DNA of 64,000 bases from Phyllobacterium sp. OV277 (GCF_900104355.1 NZ_FNIY01000003.1:496001-560000), one strand, 5' to 3'. Positions 27,226-36,497 are shown, counted from the stretch's first letter. Notes: generated from the sequence alone by a model not told the origin. Numbers and translations: made by a program.

Positions 27226-28401
27226 TCACTGCCGGGAAAGATACGCAAAGACAGCCCCGATGACGAGGCTGACAGCTGCGGCAAGCGTCGCTGTGGTGAA
27301 GTTGCCTGTGATAGTGGCAAGGTATCCACCCACCAGCGGCCCGATGATCTGGCCGATGCCGAAGGCGGCGGTCATGACAGCCATGACGCGGCGCGGCGAT
27401 TGCGGCAGAAGTGCCCGCCCCGCCTGAAAGCCCGCTGCTGTGAGCACGATAAAGGTAAGGCCCAGCAGCACGCCGCCGAGGATCGGTCCCACAGGTAGCG
27501 GCAGGAGAACACTTGCAGCAACACCCACTGCCTGCACAAGCATGCCCAGCGCAACCACAATAAAGGGGCCGACGCGGCGTAAGACCGGCGTCCACAACCA
27601 TACCGAGAAAGCAGCCGTGACGCCGGTCAGAAACCAGACCAGCGCTTCCATTTCGGCACCACCATGGTTTGCACGCACAATGGCGACGATAAACGTGGCC
27701 GTGATGATGTAGCCGAAACCAAAAACCCCATAGGCGATATTGAGTTGGAGGAAGGCAGGCGTCCAGCGCAGGGGTGGTTCCTTCTGATCGGTTCCCGTGC
27801 GCACCGGCCCTTCACGCAGCAGGTACATCACCGCGAACAGGCCGAGGAAGGAGAGGATAGCTGCTCCGTACCAGTCAAACCGCCAGCCATAGTTTCCGGT
27901 TATCACAATCAGCACGGATGAAAGCGCGATACCCACGCCGACACCGCCAAAATGCAATGCCTGCAAATCCTGCCGGTTGGCTGCTGCGAGATGGCTGAAA
28001 ACAATCGTCGCTGACAGCACCAGCATGAAAGCGCTGGCCATACCGGCGAGAAACCGCAAGACGATAAACTCGAGAAGTGTGGTACTCAAACCTGCGACAA
28101 GGCACAGGAGAGCGCTTACCGCCAGAGAAACCAGCACGACCCGGCGTTCTCTTCCCGAGGCCCAGCCGTAACCGGCAATGACAGCGCCAAGAAGATAGCC
28201 GACATAATTGGCCGAAGCGATGACACCGGCGGCACCCGCCGTCAACGCAAGGTCCTTCATCATGGCAGGCAGGATGGGCGTGAAAATGAAACGCCCGATA
28301 CCCATGGCAACCGCCATGGTGACAAACCCACCAAGGGCGTAGCGAACGGGGGAATTGCCTGAAGATGTCATGCCGCGGACATTATCGCTGCGATGCAGCA
28401 T
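27226..28401 (-). CDS. YbfB/YjiJ family MFS transporter
   Basis: A 391-residue protein with twelve hydrophobic segments. The MAVAMGIGRFIFTPILPAMM opening and GASANYVGYLLGA-like second helix place it in the MFS_4 (YbfB/YjiJ) group, usually thought to export small molecules. The ATG at 28371 (MTSSGNSP) would remove ten residues and is equally likely, since neither start has a good ribosome site. It ends 107 bases before bacA. Confidence 0.85.
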   Translation of the reverse strand: MLHRSDNVRGMTSSGNSPVRYALGGFVTMAVAMGIGRFIFTPILPAMMKDLALTAGAAGVIASANYVGYLLGAVIAGYGWASGRERRVVLVSLAVSALLCLVAGLSTTLLEFIVLRFLAGMASAFMLVLSATIVFSHLAAANRQDLQALHFGGVGVGIALSSVLIVITGNYGWRFDWYGAAILSFLGLFAVMYLLREGPVRTGTDQKEPPLRWTPAFLQLNIAYGVFGFGYIITATFIVAIVRANHGGAEMEALVWFLTGVTAAFSVWLWTPVLRRVGPFIVVALGMLVQAVGVAASVLLPLPVGPILGGVLLGLTFIVLTAAGFQAGRALLPQSPRRVMAVMTAAFGIGQIIGPLVGGYLATITGNFTTATLAAAVSLVIGAVFAYLSRQ

Positions 28402-28459
28402 GACAAGACAATAAAATTGATCAACCTGTCACAGATGATGATCGATCAACCGCTATGGT

Positions 28460-29050
28460 TCAGATCGCAACGGGTGTGGCCGCGCCGCGCCTGACAATAC
28501 GGTAAACGGCTGCCGGTGGGATGTTGCGAAAAGCCCGTCCAATACAAACGGCGTCCAGATTCAACTGGTCGAGCACAGACTTCGACACCGGACAGCGAAA
28601 ACCATAGGTGAACTGATAATAGGCGCCTTCAGGCCGCAGATTACTGAATGCACCGCCAAGGATTGCTGCGACTTTCTCCTGCGTCATACTGAGAAGCGGC
28701 AGACCGCTGACAACGGCACCAGCGGGCTGAATGTCGAAGAATTCGTGCAGGTCAAGCTGGGCAGCATCCATCTGCAAAATACGCATGCCGGGAAACCGCG
28801 ATTGCAGCAATCGGGCAAATTCGGCGCCATATTCAATCAGGGTCAGATCCTTGGGGCGAACGCCGCGCGCAAGCAGTGCGTCGGTGAAAACACCGGTACC
28901 GGGTCCGAGTTCAAGCACCGGCCCCGACGCAGGGGTGATTTCGCTGGTGATCAAGCGCGCAAGGGCGGCTCCCGACGGGGCAATCGCGCTGACGCGAAAC
29001 GGATCGCTCAGCAAGGCCCGCATGAAAGTCCAAACGCTACCCGTCATCAT
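28460..29050 (-). CDS. PmtA-like phospholipid N-methyltransferase
   Basis: A 196-residue class I methyltransferase with motif I LELGPGTGVFTDAL (about 46-59). The patterns VVSGLPLLSM and YYQFTYG are typical of the PmtA group that methylates phosphatidylethanolamine towards phosphatidylcholine. The same fold includes rRNA adenine methylases, so the lipid substrate is inferred. The ATG at 29050 has GGAG 10 bases upstream; an ATG at 29059 lies one base after that site. It stands alone between an MFS gene and a two-component operon. Confidence 0.8.
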   Translation of the reverse strand: MMTGSVWTFMRALLSDPFRVSAIAPSGAALARLITSEITPASGPVLELGPGTGVFTDALLARGVRPKDLTLIEYGAEFARLLQSRFPGMRILQMDAAQLDLHEFFDIQPAGAVVSGLPLLSMTQEKVAAILGGAFSNLRPEGAYYQFTYGFRCPVSKSVLDQLNLDAVCIGRAFRNIPPAAVYRIVRRGAATPVAI

Positions 29051-29196
29051 AAAAATCATGCTCCAACGTTTTCGTGCAATCTGCTTATGGCGCCAATATT
29101 GTGGGAAGATTGCGGTAGGGCCCGGACCCTAACCGTCTGCGACAAAATACCCACAGGGAAATGGTTTAAACAGAACTTGGAAGTATCGGCGGAAGA

Positions 29197-30567
29197 TTAC
29201 GGCACCAGAGATGTAGCGGAAAATTTTATAATGAAACAGGCACCGCCGCCGGGCGCCTTTGTGACTATAACCTGCGCATGATGCAATTGCACGATCTCCT
29301 GCACAAGATTGAGGCCAAGGCCAACCCCACGATCCCGGGTGTGCAGACGATGAAACGGTTCAAAGACGCGGTTTCGCTGTTCCGGTGGTATGCCCGGCCC
29401 CTCATCCTCGACCTGAATAATCGCAGGTGCCTTGATGCGGATGGATATGGTGCCTTGGCGCCCACCATGCTGAATGGCATTTTGCACCAGATTGATGATC
29501 GCGCGCTCCAGTGCTGCCTGATCGCCGCTGACGACAACACTGGGCATTTCCGGCTCAAACGACATGGCATAACCGGCTGCGATAGCCAGCGGGGCAAGGT
29601 CAGCCACAACCCTCCTGCAAAGCGCCACAAGATCGACAGCCGCAAATTGAACGCCGCTCTGGCTAAGGCGTTGCAGATCGAGCAATTGTTCGGCGAGAAT
29701 GCCAAGACGGGCCACATCCTCCAGCAAACGGCCATTGGTTGGGGTGACGGGCAGAGATTCCAGCCGGGTCTGCAGAATGGCGATGGGCGTGCGCAACTCG
29801 TGGGCGGCATCCAGCAGAAACCGCTTATGCCGTTCATAACCATCATCAAGGCGGCCAAGGGCATTGTTGACTGCCGTCACCAGAGGTGTGACTTCTCTTG
29901 GTACCCCGTCCAGCGGCAGACGTGTGCCGCGCTCGTCAATATTGATCCTCTCCGCCTGCGCCGCCACATGGCCAAGCGTTGCATGGGCTCTTCGCACGAC
30001 AAACGGCGTCACCAGAAGCGTGCTGAGCGCCATGACGATGATGCCGGGCAGAATGATTGTTGCAAGGACAGCGCCCAATGCAGCCAGATAAAAGCTTAAT
30101 GGCACGGAGCCGCCCGGACCTGTCAGTATCTGGATCATGCCTGCCTTGGTGGACACGCGCTTGAACCGGGCGGTGGAGCGTGGCGCATCGCCGAGATTCC
30201 AGCCAAACCGGGCTTGGCCGATATCGCTCAATGCATCTCCGATACGGCTATATTCGGGTGGTACGTTGCCCTGTGTCAGGGATTGCCCCTGCCCATCGCG
30301 CACCACAAACCAGAAATTCGGATTGGTGGTACGCTCGCGCGTAAGGATCGGCGTTTCCTGCACAAACAAACGGCCTTCGGCGCTGCGTCCGATAGAGTCG
30401 CGCAAGGCATTGATCGTCGTATCTTCCGTGTCGATTGAGCCCAACATCCCGCTATACCAAAGCGCACACAGCACGAGCACGACGAACAATGTCAGCAACG
30501 TCGCCTGCAGGAGAACCAGCCGGCTGACAAGACGCCACTTCAAGGAGTGCGGTTTTGTACTGGTCAT
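29197..30567 (-). CDS. two-component sensor histidine kinase
   Basis: A 456-residue kinase with two membrane segments (about 15-38 and 158-190) around a periplasmic domain of about 115 residues. A HAMP-like linker follows, then the H box DAAHELRTPIA with the phospho-His at 256. The ATP-binding N, G1 and G2 boxes are NLVQNAIQHG, EDEGPGIPP and GLGLNLV. Its start overlaps the stop of the response regulator gene by one base. The signal sensed is not known. Confidence 0.93.
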   Translation of the reverse strand: MTSTKPHSLKWRLVSRLVLLQATLLTLFVVLVLCALWYSGMLGSIDTEDTTINALRDSIGRSAEGRLFVQETPILTRERTTNPNFWFVVRDGQGQSLTQGNVPPEYSRIGDALSDIGQARFGWNLGDAPRSTARFKRVSTKAGMIQILTGPGGSVPLSFYLAALGAVLATIILPGIIVMALSTLLVTPFVVRRAHATLGHVAAQAERINIDERGTRLPLDGVPREVTPLVTAVNNALGRLDDGYERHKRFLLDAAHELRTPIAILQTRLESLPVTPTNGRLLEDVARLGILAEQLLDLQRLSQSGVQFAAVDLVALCRRVVADLAPLAIAAGYAMSFEPEMPSVVVSGDQAALERAIINLVQNAIQHGGRQGTISIRIKAPAIIQVEDEGPGIPPEQRNRVFEPFHRLHTRDRGVGLGLNLVQEIVQLHHAQVIVTKAPGGGACFIIKFSATSLVP

Positions 30568-31241
30568 CAGGAGGGGCGCTTCAGCAGATAGCCTACGCCG
30601 CGAATGGCGTGGATTTCAACGCCCGCCCGGGACTCCGTCAGCTTGCGGCGCAGCCGGGATACATGCGTATCCAATGCATTGGACTGAATTTCATCATCGA
30701 TACTGTAAACGGCATCTTCCAGCGATGATCGCAGAACCGTGCGCCCCATGCGCCGCAAAAGCGTTTCGAGGACGAGGAGTTCACGGCGCGGCAGGTCAAG
30801 CCGGTTGCCGCTGATCCTGGCTTCGCGATTGATCAGATCAAAGGAAAGATTGCCGACATTCAGAAGTTCCGATGGCATATTCGGGGGTCGGCGCAGGATG
30901 GCGCGCAGCCGCGCCAGCAATTCCTCAACGGCAAAGGGTTTGGCGAGATAGTCATCAGCTCCCTTGTCGAGACCGGATATACGATCCGCCAGTTCGCCGC
31001 GCGCGGTCAGTACAATGATGGGTACGCCCTCGCCTTTCGCGCGAAGCTGCGGCACAATTGTCAGCCCATCGCCGTCGGGCAACTGCCTGTCGAGCAGAAT
31101 TGCCGCATAGATATTGACCGACACGGCCTCTTCGGCCTGGGCAAGTGTTCCGACATGATCGACGATCATGTCATAGTTCTTGAGGGCTTCCCCAAGGGCA
31201 GCGGCCATTTCGGGCTCGTCTTCCACCAGCAAAATACGCAA
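30567..31241 (-). CDS. OmpR-family response regulator
   Basis: A 224-residue regulator. Receiver residues are the acidic pair in VEDEP (7-9), the phospho-acceptor Asp51 in LLDRQLPDGDG, the Thr in LTARG and the Lys in LAKPF. A winged-helix output domain follows (about 130-222, RRELLVLETLLRR, SNALDTHVSRLRRKL, IRGVGYLL). It is coupled to the kinase downstream. The start appears to be TTG (31241). Target genes are unknown. Confidence 0.94.
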   Translation of the reverse strand: MRILLVEDEPEMAAALGEALKNYDMIVDHVGTLAQAEEAVSVNIYAAILLDRQLPDGDGLTIVPQLRAKGEGVPIIVLTARGELADRISGLDKGADDYLAKPFAVEELLARLRAILRRPPNMPSELLNVGNLSFDLINREARISGNRLDLPRRELLVLETLLRRMGRTVLRSSLEDAVYSIDDEIQSNALDTHVSRLRRKLTESRAGVEIHAIRGVGYLLKRPS

Positions 31242-31377
31242 TATTCAGGCCCAGTCATGCACGAGGTTACAAAGGTCGCGACACAATTATGTCATGCACA
31301 TTGCACAAAGGTTGCGCTCCGCGATCAGCGGAATCCCCCCTTCATTTATTCATACAACATTCCGGGGCAACTGGCAT

Positions 31378-31413
31378 AATTTGAAACTTAGGTATTGTCC
31401 TAAGTTTCAAATT
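31378..31413. promoter_or_regulatory. perfect 15-bp inverted repeat, probable operator
   Basis: AATTTGAAACTTAGG and its exact reverse complement flank a 6-base spacer, 53 bases before the ArsR-type gene at 31466 in the gap shared with the response regulator. No T-run follows, so an operator for the ArsR protein is more likely than a terminator. Confidence 0.6.
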
Positions 31414-31465
31414 GCATTACGTTTGCCTTCTCGTTGATTGAAACCAGCCGGAAGATCCCGTCCCG

Positions 31466-31834
31466 ATGACTGCAAGAGCGGCCGCCACCCTGCCTGACCC
31501 GAATATTTTACCGATCGACGCGGTGTTTCGCGCATTGGCGGACCCCACACGCCGCCATGTGATCGAGCGGCTCAACCGAAGTCCCGCTTCGGTGAGCGAA
31601 CTGGCATCGCCCTTCGATATGGCGCTGCCATCTTTTGTCGAACATTTGCGGGTGCTGGAAGGATGCGGCCTTGTGCTTTCGCGCAAGACCGGACGCGTGC
31701 GCACCTATCAGATCGCTCCCGCCCGGTTGAAACTGGCGGAAGACTGGCTAACGGAACAGCGGGCGCTATGGGAACGCAGGCTGGATCAATTGGATGATTA
31801 TCTCTTGACCCTCAAGGAGGAGGAAAAACCATGA
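31466..31834 (+). CDS. ArsR-family winged-helix regulator
   Basis: A 122-residue ArsR/SmtB-type protein. The start of the fold is [27 protein letters not shown], then the recognition helix [17 protein letters not shown] and the wing [12 protein letters not shown]. No metal-binding CVC motif is present, which matches the subgroup paired with SRPBCC proteins. It overlaps the SRPBCC gene by ATGA, so the two are coupled. It likely binds the inverted repeat upstream. Confidence 0.9.
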   Translation: MTARAAATLPDPNILPIDAVFRALADPTRRHVIERLNRSPASVSELASPFDMALPSFVEHLRVLEGCGLVLSRKTGRVRTYQIAPARLKLAEDWLTEQRALWERRLDQLDDYLLTLKEEEKP

Positions 31835-32310
31835 CCCCATTGCTGAAACCTGATCCAAAACTCGACCTTGTGCTTGAACGCATTGTGGACGTGCCACGCG
31901 AACTCGTGTGGAAAGCGTGGACAAGACCGGAGCATATCTCCAAATGGTTCACGCCCAAGCCATGGTATATTTCCGACTGTGAGATTGATCTGCGTCCGGG
32001 CGGTATTTTCCGCACCGTCATGAACTCACCCGAAGGCGAACAATCCATCATTCACGGCTGCTATCTGGATATTGTCCCGAATGAACGGCTCGTGTGGACC
32101 GACGCCCTGCTGCCCGGTTATCGTCCGTCAGCGGAACCGTTCCTGACGTCGATCCTTCTGCTGGAGCCACATGGAAATGGCGGCACCAAATACACCGCCA
32201 TGGCAATTCACCGTGATGAGGCAACGCGGCAGAAGCACGAGGAAATGGGCTTTTACGATGGCTGGGGCACGGTGCTCGACCAGCTGGTGGAATATGTGAA
32301 GACGATTTAG
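31831..32310 (+). CDS. SRPBCC (AHSA1-like) ligand-binding protein
   Basis: A 159-residue START-like protein: [26 protein letters not shown], then [27 protein letters not shown] and [13 protein letters not shown]. This family forms a hydrophobic cavity that binds small ligands; those next to ArsR regulators probably bind or process the inducer. It ends in a 4-base convergent overlap with the MarR gene. A second ArsR-SRPBCC pair of different sequence occurs at 37416-38206. Confidence 0.9.
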   Translation: MTPLLKPDPKLDLVLERIVDVPRELVWKAWTRPEHISKWFTPKPWYISDCEIDLRPGGIFRTVMNSPEGEQSIIHGCYLDIVPNERLVWTDALLPGYRPSAEPFLTSILLLEPHGNGGTKYTAMAIHRDEATRQKHEEMGFYDGWGTVLDQLVEYVKTI

Positions 32311-32777
32311 AGCCTTTCTTGCCTAGATAGAACCTCCGTTTGGTCCGCCAGCTGGCGGGCCAAATCGGCCGAGAGCAGCCCCGCAAGCCTGAACTGCGCT
32401 TCTCGCCAGACCGGAATAGCCGCTTCCAGACGCCGTGCGCCCGTCTCGGTGAGCCACACTGCCCGGCGTCGCAGGTCGGTTTCCACCATGGTGATTTCAA
32501 TCAAACCCTCACGCTCAAGCGTGCGCAGATTGCGCGACAGGGTTGATTGTTCCAGCCCACTCTTCTGCGCCAATACGCCCAGCGTATCATCCGGCAGGCT
32601 GGCGATCTGTGCCATCAGACCAATCTGCGCCGAAGTCAGGCCAAGCCCTGCCATCTCATGATCGAGAAAATTGGTGATGCGGCGCGCGGCAAGACGGCTG
32701 TTCCAGCCCGCACATGTTTCAACCAGCGCGCGGGCATCGGATCGCAATGTCTTTTTGGGTTGTTTCTCAAGGCTCAT
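32307..32777 (-). CDS. MarR-family transcriptional regulator
   Basis: A 156-residue MarR-type winged helix protein: [36 protein letters not shown] (recognition helix), [16 protein letters not shown] (wing). It is divergent from a PLP-enzyme gene and probably represses both from the palindromes between them. The ATG at 32777 is given; an upstream ATG at 32795 adds MYMHIS and lies within the palindromes. Confidence 0.88.
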   Translation of the reverse strand: MSLEKQPKKTLRSDARALVETCAGWNSRLAARRITNFLDHEMAGLGLTSAQIGLMAQIASLPDDTLGVLAQKSGLEQSTLSRNLRTLEREGLIEITMVETDLRRRAVWLTETGARRLEAAIPVWREAQFRLAGLLSADLARQLADQTEVLSRQERL

Positions 32778-32780
32778 AGA

Positions 32781-32804
32781 TATATGCATATACATTATAT
32801 GTAT
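32781..32804. promoter_or_regulatory. overlapping palindromes, probable MarR operator
   Basis: TATATGCATATA (32781-32792) is a perfect 12-bp palindrome and overlaps ATACAT-TAT-ATGTAT (32790-32804). The sites lie between the divergent MarR and PLP-enzyme genes, the normal place for a MarR operator. Confidence 0.5.
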
Positions 32805-32888
32805 CTACATGGAAATTGAAATTTGCCCTTTCGACAGACAGATTGGCGCTGCCAGATCAGCGTTGATTGATCGCGGAGCACAGCCAGC

Positions 32889-33815
32889 ATGAGCGACTTA
32901 CAACGGAATATCCTGCACAGCATAGGCAACACATCATTGCTGGCGCTGCGGAACATCGTCCCGGCAAACGGCTCGCGCATCCTGCTGAAACTTGAGAGTG
33001 AAAACCCGACCGGCAGCATGAAAGACCGCATGGCGCTTGCCATGATCGAGGCGGCGGAGGCGGACGGGCGTCTTGCAGCAAACGGCTGCGTGGTCGAATA
33101 TACAGGCGGCAGCACCGGCGTTTCCCTATCCCTCGTCTGTGCGGTCAAGGGATATCCGTTGCACATCGTTACGTCAGATGCCTTTGCCCGTGAAAAGCTG
33201 GATCATATGAAAATCCTCGGTGCCAGATTGCAAATCCTGGCCAGCGAAAGCGGCCGCATGACGGAAAAGCTGACCCGTGACATGATCGAAGCGGCGCGGA
33301 TTATTGCGCAAGCAACCCCCGGCAGCTTCTGGACAGACCAGATGAACAACCGGGATCAGCTGACCGCCTACCACGCCATGGCAGAGGAAATCTGCGCACA
33401 GGCCAACGGGCCGATTGACGGCTTTGTTCAAAGTGTCGGCACCGCCGCATCGCTGCGCGGCATTGGCGAGGCCTTGCGCCGCCACAATGACCAGACCAGA
33501 ATTATTGCGGTGGAACCGGCAGAATCCCCCGTCCTGTCGGGCGGGAAAACCGGAGCCCATAAAATTGATGGGATTGGCGCGGGCTATATTGTTCCCCTTT
33601 GGCAGAGTGATTTAGCCGACGGGATAGAGCAGGTATCAACGGCGGAGGCTGCCGACATGACGTTGCGATTGGCGCGTGAAGAGGGTCTTTTTGCCGGAAC
33701 ATCCACGGGAGCCAATGTCGTCGCTGCGCTGCGTCTGGCCGAGAACCTCTCGCCCGGCGCAACCATCGTTACCATTATGTGCGATACGGGAATGAAATAT
33801 CTGAGCAAACACTAG
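32889..33815 (+). CDS. PLP-dependent cysteine synthase-family enzyme
   Basis: A 308-residue type II PLP enzyme. The Schiff-base lysine is Lys45 in TGSMKDRMA, the phosphate-binding loop follows in a GGSTG turn, and SVGTAASLRGIG resembles the second phosphate grip. It resembles CysK/CysM and cystathionine beta-synthase catalytic domains, with no regulatory CBS domain. Lying under a MarR regulator and outside any cysteine operon, it may act on an unusual beta-substituted amino acid. The substrate is inferred. Confidence 0.88.
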   Translation: MSDLQRNILHSIGNTSLLALRNIVPANGSRILLKLESENPTGSMKDRMALAMIEAAEADGRLAANGCVVEYTGGSTGVSLSLVCAVKGYPLHIVTSDAFAREKLDHMKILGARLQILASESGRMTEKLTRDMIEAARIIAQATPGSFWTDQMNNRDQLTAYHAMAEEICAQANGPIDGFVQSVGTAASLRGIGEALRRHNDQTRIIAVEPAESPVLSGGKTGAHKIDGIGAGYIVPLWQSDLADGIEQVSTAEAADMTLRLAREEGLFAGTSTGANVVAALRLAENLSPGATIVTIMCDTGMKYLSKH

Positions 33816-33825
33816 AAGCAGTGCC

Positions 33826-34416
33826 TCAATGCAAGGTCCACCGCTTCAAAATGTCATACTCAGAAAGCCCGCGTTTGCTATGGATCAGCGCAAACTCGCG
33901 GACAGTGAAGCGGATGGGCTCAATGGGCTGCTCAGCGATGAGCTTCGGGCTGTAGAGCAAGGTCAGATGCGGGGTGAATTCACCAAGTCTGCCGGGCAGA
34001 CCATTGCGGATGAGGCAGGAGCCAAGCACCGTATACAGCTGTGTGAGCCCATTTCCTTCACCGATCAGCACCAGCGGTTGATTGCGCCGTCCCTTTGCCT
34101 CAAAACTCCTAAGAGACAGAAATGTGACCTCAAAGGGTGGCACAGATACTGCGTCGCCTGCCCGCTTTGCTGCAAAGACGATCGAGTTGGGCAGACGTTT
34201 AAAATCGCCCAAAGCACGCAAAGAGATATGGTAACGTTCTGTCCCGATAAGACTGCTTCGCACCAGTTGGAAATCGTTGATAATGCCCGCCCGGCAGGCG
34301 TCGACAATATCGCCCACATCGACATTCGGCATGATGCCAAAGAACAACCGTTCCTGTAAATTGGGTCGCTTTGGTCTATTGGGCCAGTTGTCGCCCAAGT
34401 TCAATTCGCCTTGCAT
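33826..34416 (-). CDS. 2H phosphoesterase (2'-5' RNA ligase / LigT-like)
   Basis: A 196-residue protein with two HX(S/T) motifs, HIS in RYHISLRAL and HLT in FTPHLTLLY, spaced as in two-lobed 2H phosphoesterases. Such enzymes act on 2'-5' linkages or cyclic phosphates of RNA. The ATG at 34416 has a GGGAGGT site 4-5 bases upstream. It is convergent with the PLP gene, 10 bases away, and follows the TetR gene. Confidence 0.85.
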   Translation of the reverse strand: MQGELNLGDNWPNRPKRPNLQERLFFGIMPNVDVGDIVDACRAGIINDFQLVRSSLIGTERYHISLRALGDFKRLPNSIVFAAKRAGDAVSVPPFEVTFLSLRSFEAKGRRNQPLVLIGEGNGLTQLYTVLGSCLIRNGLPGRLGEFTPHLTLLYSPKLIAEQPIEPIRFTVREFALIHSKRGLSEYDILKRWTLH

Positions 34417-34545
34417 GTGACCTCCCGAAATGCTCTGGCATGTTCGCCGAAATGCCCCGGCACACCCCTCGAACATGCCTCCTGCATTTTCGAGCGGTCA
34501 CACTAGAACAAATAGTGAACAATATACAAGGGATTTCAGAAAAAA

Positions 34546-35184
34546 TCAGCGAGGCGCCGCTGCGTCGCGCGTGCCTCTGCGCACCATAGCAACAATTGTT
34601 TCATAGAGTTCTTCCTGCGCCTCTACCGGTGTAATTTCACCTGTGGCCGCCGCATCTGACAAGGCTTCGGCGGCACCCAGCATCGCCCAAAGACCGGCGG
34701 TTGAAATTGCGCCTGATGCGGCGAATGGTGCGAGGAGCACCCGGCACTTTTCGATAAAGACAGTTTCATATTCGCGCTTCATTTTTTCCAGTTCAGGCGA
34801 ACCAGCCAGCGCTGCGATAATGCCCGGGATCTCGCGTCCCTGAACCAGCACACAGTCCACATAACACGATGCAATGACATCGGCTCTCTCTTTCAGGGTC
34901 GGCCCGCTGGTGGCAAGCGCGGCGTCCATAGTGGTGGCCTGCCGGGTATCGAATTCCCGATAGAGTACGGCGAGCAGCCCGGCCCGTGTGCCGAAATGAT
35001 CATAAACAACAGGTTTTGTGACATCAGACTGCTCGGCAAGCCGTCCGAGCGTCAGGGCTTCCGTCCCCTCCTCACGGATGATCCGCCACGCAACATCCAG
35101 AAGCTGGCGCTGCCGCTCCTCTCTCGATAGCCGGCGACGCGGCTGCGGGCTGGAATCGTCTTCTCTTGTTTCAATACTTGACAT
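34546..35184 (-). CDS. TetR-family regulator
   Basis: A 212-residue protein with an N-terminal HTH (RQLLDVAWRIIREEGTEALTLGRLAEQSDVTKPVVYDHFGTRAGLL split over about 27-70) and a variable ligand-binding part. A charged leader of about 20 residues precedes the HTH. It is divergent from a flavodoxin-fold oxidoreductase gene and likely represses it through the palindromes between them. Confidence 0.9.
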   Translation of the reverse strand: MSSIETREDDSSPQPRRRLSREERQRQLLDVAWRIIREEGTEALTLGRLAEQSDVTKPVVYDHFGTRAGLLAVLYREFDTRQATTMDAALATSGPTLKERADVIASCYVDCVLVQGREIPGIIAALAGSPELEKMKREYETVFIEKCRVLLAPFAASGAISTAGLWAMLGAAEALSDAAATGEITPVEAQEELYETIVAMVRRGTRDAAAPR

Positions 35185-35199
35185 GCTTATATACCAAAA

Positions 35200-35226
35200 G
35201 TAACTTACCTTTAGTAGCTTACTAAA
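35200..35226. promoter_or_regulatory. probable TetR operator
   Basis: GTAACTTAC (35200-35208) and TTTAGTA-GCT-TACTAAA (35210-35226, 7-bp perfect arms) lie in the 91-base gap between the divergent TetR and oxidoreductase genes, next to a TTGACA at 35178. Both share the GTAA/TTAC or TAGTA/TACTA theme. Confidence 0.55.
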
Positions 35227-35275
35227 AGTATATAGCGTAAGCCACCCATCTGCAATCCTCTACAGGAGTTTCGTC

Positions 35276-35890
35276 ATGCATGCACTCATCGTTGTTGCGC
35301 ACCCCGAGCCCACCTCACTCAGCCATAGCATCGCTGCGCAGGTTGCCGAAGGCGTGTCTCTGTCCAGTCACACCTTTGAAATCGCCGATCTCTCAGCAGA
35401 AGCTTTTGATCCCAGATATTCGGCAGCCGACCTTGCAGTGCATCGTACACAGGCAACGCCGCCTGCCGATATTGTCGCCGAACAGGCAAGGATCGACCGC
35501 GCCGATACGCTGGTGCTGGTATTCCCCGTTTATTGGTGGTCCATGCCGGGTCTGCTCAAAGGATGGATCGACCGCGTATTTTCCAATGGCTGGGCTTTTG
35601 ATTTCAGCCCGGATACCGGTTCGGTAAAAAAGCTCCATCACCTCAAAGTCCATCTTATTGGCATTGGTGGTGCCGATGAGGAGATGTATACGCGGCACAA
35701 TTATCTGACTGCCATGAAGACGCAGATCGACCATGGAATATTCGATTATTGCGGCGCTCGCGTTGTGACGTCAGAAATCCTGTTTGATTCCGAGATCCGT
35801 GATACGGCGCCGTTCCTCGCAAAGGCTAGAGATATCGGGCGCGACCTCTTCAACGCAGGCGGGCAAGGTGAAGCAAACAAGGCGGCATAG
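35276..35890 (+). CDS. NAD(P)H-dependent quinone oxidoreductase (flavodoxin-like fold)
   Basis: A 204-residue protein of the NQO1/MdaB/KefG type: MHALIVVAHPEPTSLSHSIA (flavin phosphate loop), LVFPVYWWSMPGLLKGWIDRVFSNGWAF and IGIGGADEEMYTRHNY. The family reduces quinones or nitro compounds with two electrons and so limits radical formation. Divergent TetR control suggests induction by a quinone-like or electrophilic ligand. Confidence 0.9.
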   Translation: MHALIVVAHPEPTSLSHSIAAQVAEGVSLSSHTFEIADLSAEAFDPRYSAADLAVHRTQATPPADIVAEQARIDRADTLVLVFPVYWWSMPGLLKGWIDRVFSNGWAFDFSPDTGSVKKLHHLKVHLIGIGGADEEMYTRHNYLTAMKTQIDHGIFDYCGARVVTSEILFDSEIRDTAPFLAKARDIGRDLFNAGGQGEANKAA

Positions 35891-35909
35891 CTTACGATCC
35901 GCCGCGCCG

Positions 35910-36392
35910 TCAAAGCGCGGCGATCAGTTTACGGAGCAAAGTATTGAGCGTTTGCTGTTCATCGGGTGTCAGCGCCGACAGTATCCGCTCCTCATTTGCT
36001 ACATGACGGCCAATCGTCTCGTCGATCACGCGTTTACCGGCATCGGTGAGTGCAATCAGTTTGCCGCGACGGTCGCCAGGATCGGGGCGACGTTCGACAA
36101 ATCCGGCACGCTCCAGCCGATCAAGACGATTGGTCATGCCGCCTGATGAGATCATCGCCGCTTCATAAAGCCGGGTCGGCGAGAGCAGATATGGCTCGCC
36201 GGAGCGCCTGAGGGTTGCCAGCACATCGAACTCGCCGGGCTGTAATCCCGCTTGCGCAAAAAGCGGATTCATATGATCGCGCAACACGCGCTCGGACGCG
36301 TCAGACAGACGGCCAAAAACCTCCATGGGTAAAGCGGGCAAATCCGGGCGCTCGCGACCCCATTGTTCGACAGCCATATCGGCACGATCCAT
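35910..36392 (-). CDS. MarR-family regulator
   Basis: A 160-residue MarR-type regulator with LQPGEFDVLATLRRSG, the helix MISSGGMTNRLDRLERAGFV and the wing DPGDRRGKLIALTDAG. An ATG at 36392 has AGAGGA 6 bases upstream; a start at 36425 lies inside the operator. It is convergent with the oxidoreductase gene and divergent from a VOC protein gene. Confidence 0.9.
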   Translation of the reverse strand: MDRADMAVEQWGRERPDLPALPMEVFGRLSDASERVLRDHMNPLFAQAGLQPGEFDVLATLRRSGEPYLLSPTRLYEAAMISSGGMTNRLDRLERAGFVERRPDPGDRRGKLIALTDAGKRVIDETIGRHVANEERILSALTPDEQQTLNTLLRKLIAAL

Positions 36393-36413
36393 CGGGATTC
36401 CTCTTAGCATAAA

Positions 36414-36433
36414 GTATCTTGACATTAAGATAC
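36414..36433. promoter_or_regulatory. probable MarR operator overlapping a -35 box
   Basis: GTATCTT-GACATT-AAGATAC is a perfect 7-bp inverted repeat in the 105-base gap between the divergent MarR and VOC genes. It overlaps a TTGACA at 36419, so binding would block a rightward promoter. Confidence 0.6.
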
Positions 36434-36497
36434 ATTCTATCTACTAACTTAATCATGGGGAATAACACAGCTTGAACCCCCGCAAAAGGAGGAAGTG

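Noticed and set aside
30137-30814. 225-codon plus frame across the kinase/regulator junction
   Set aside because: Shadow of two certain genes on the other strand.
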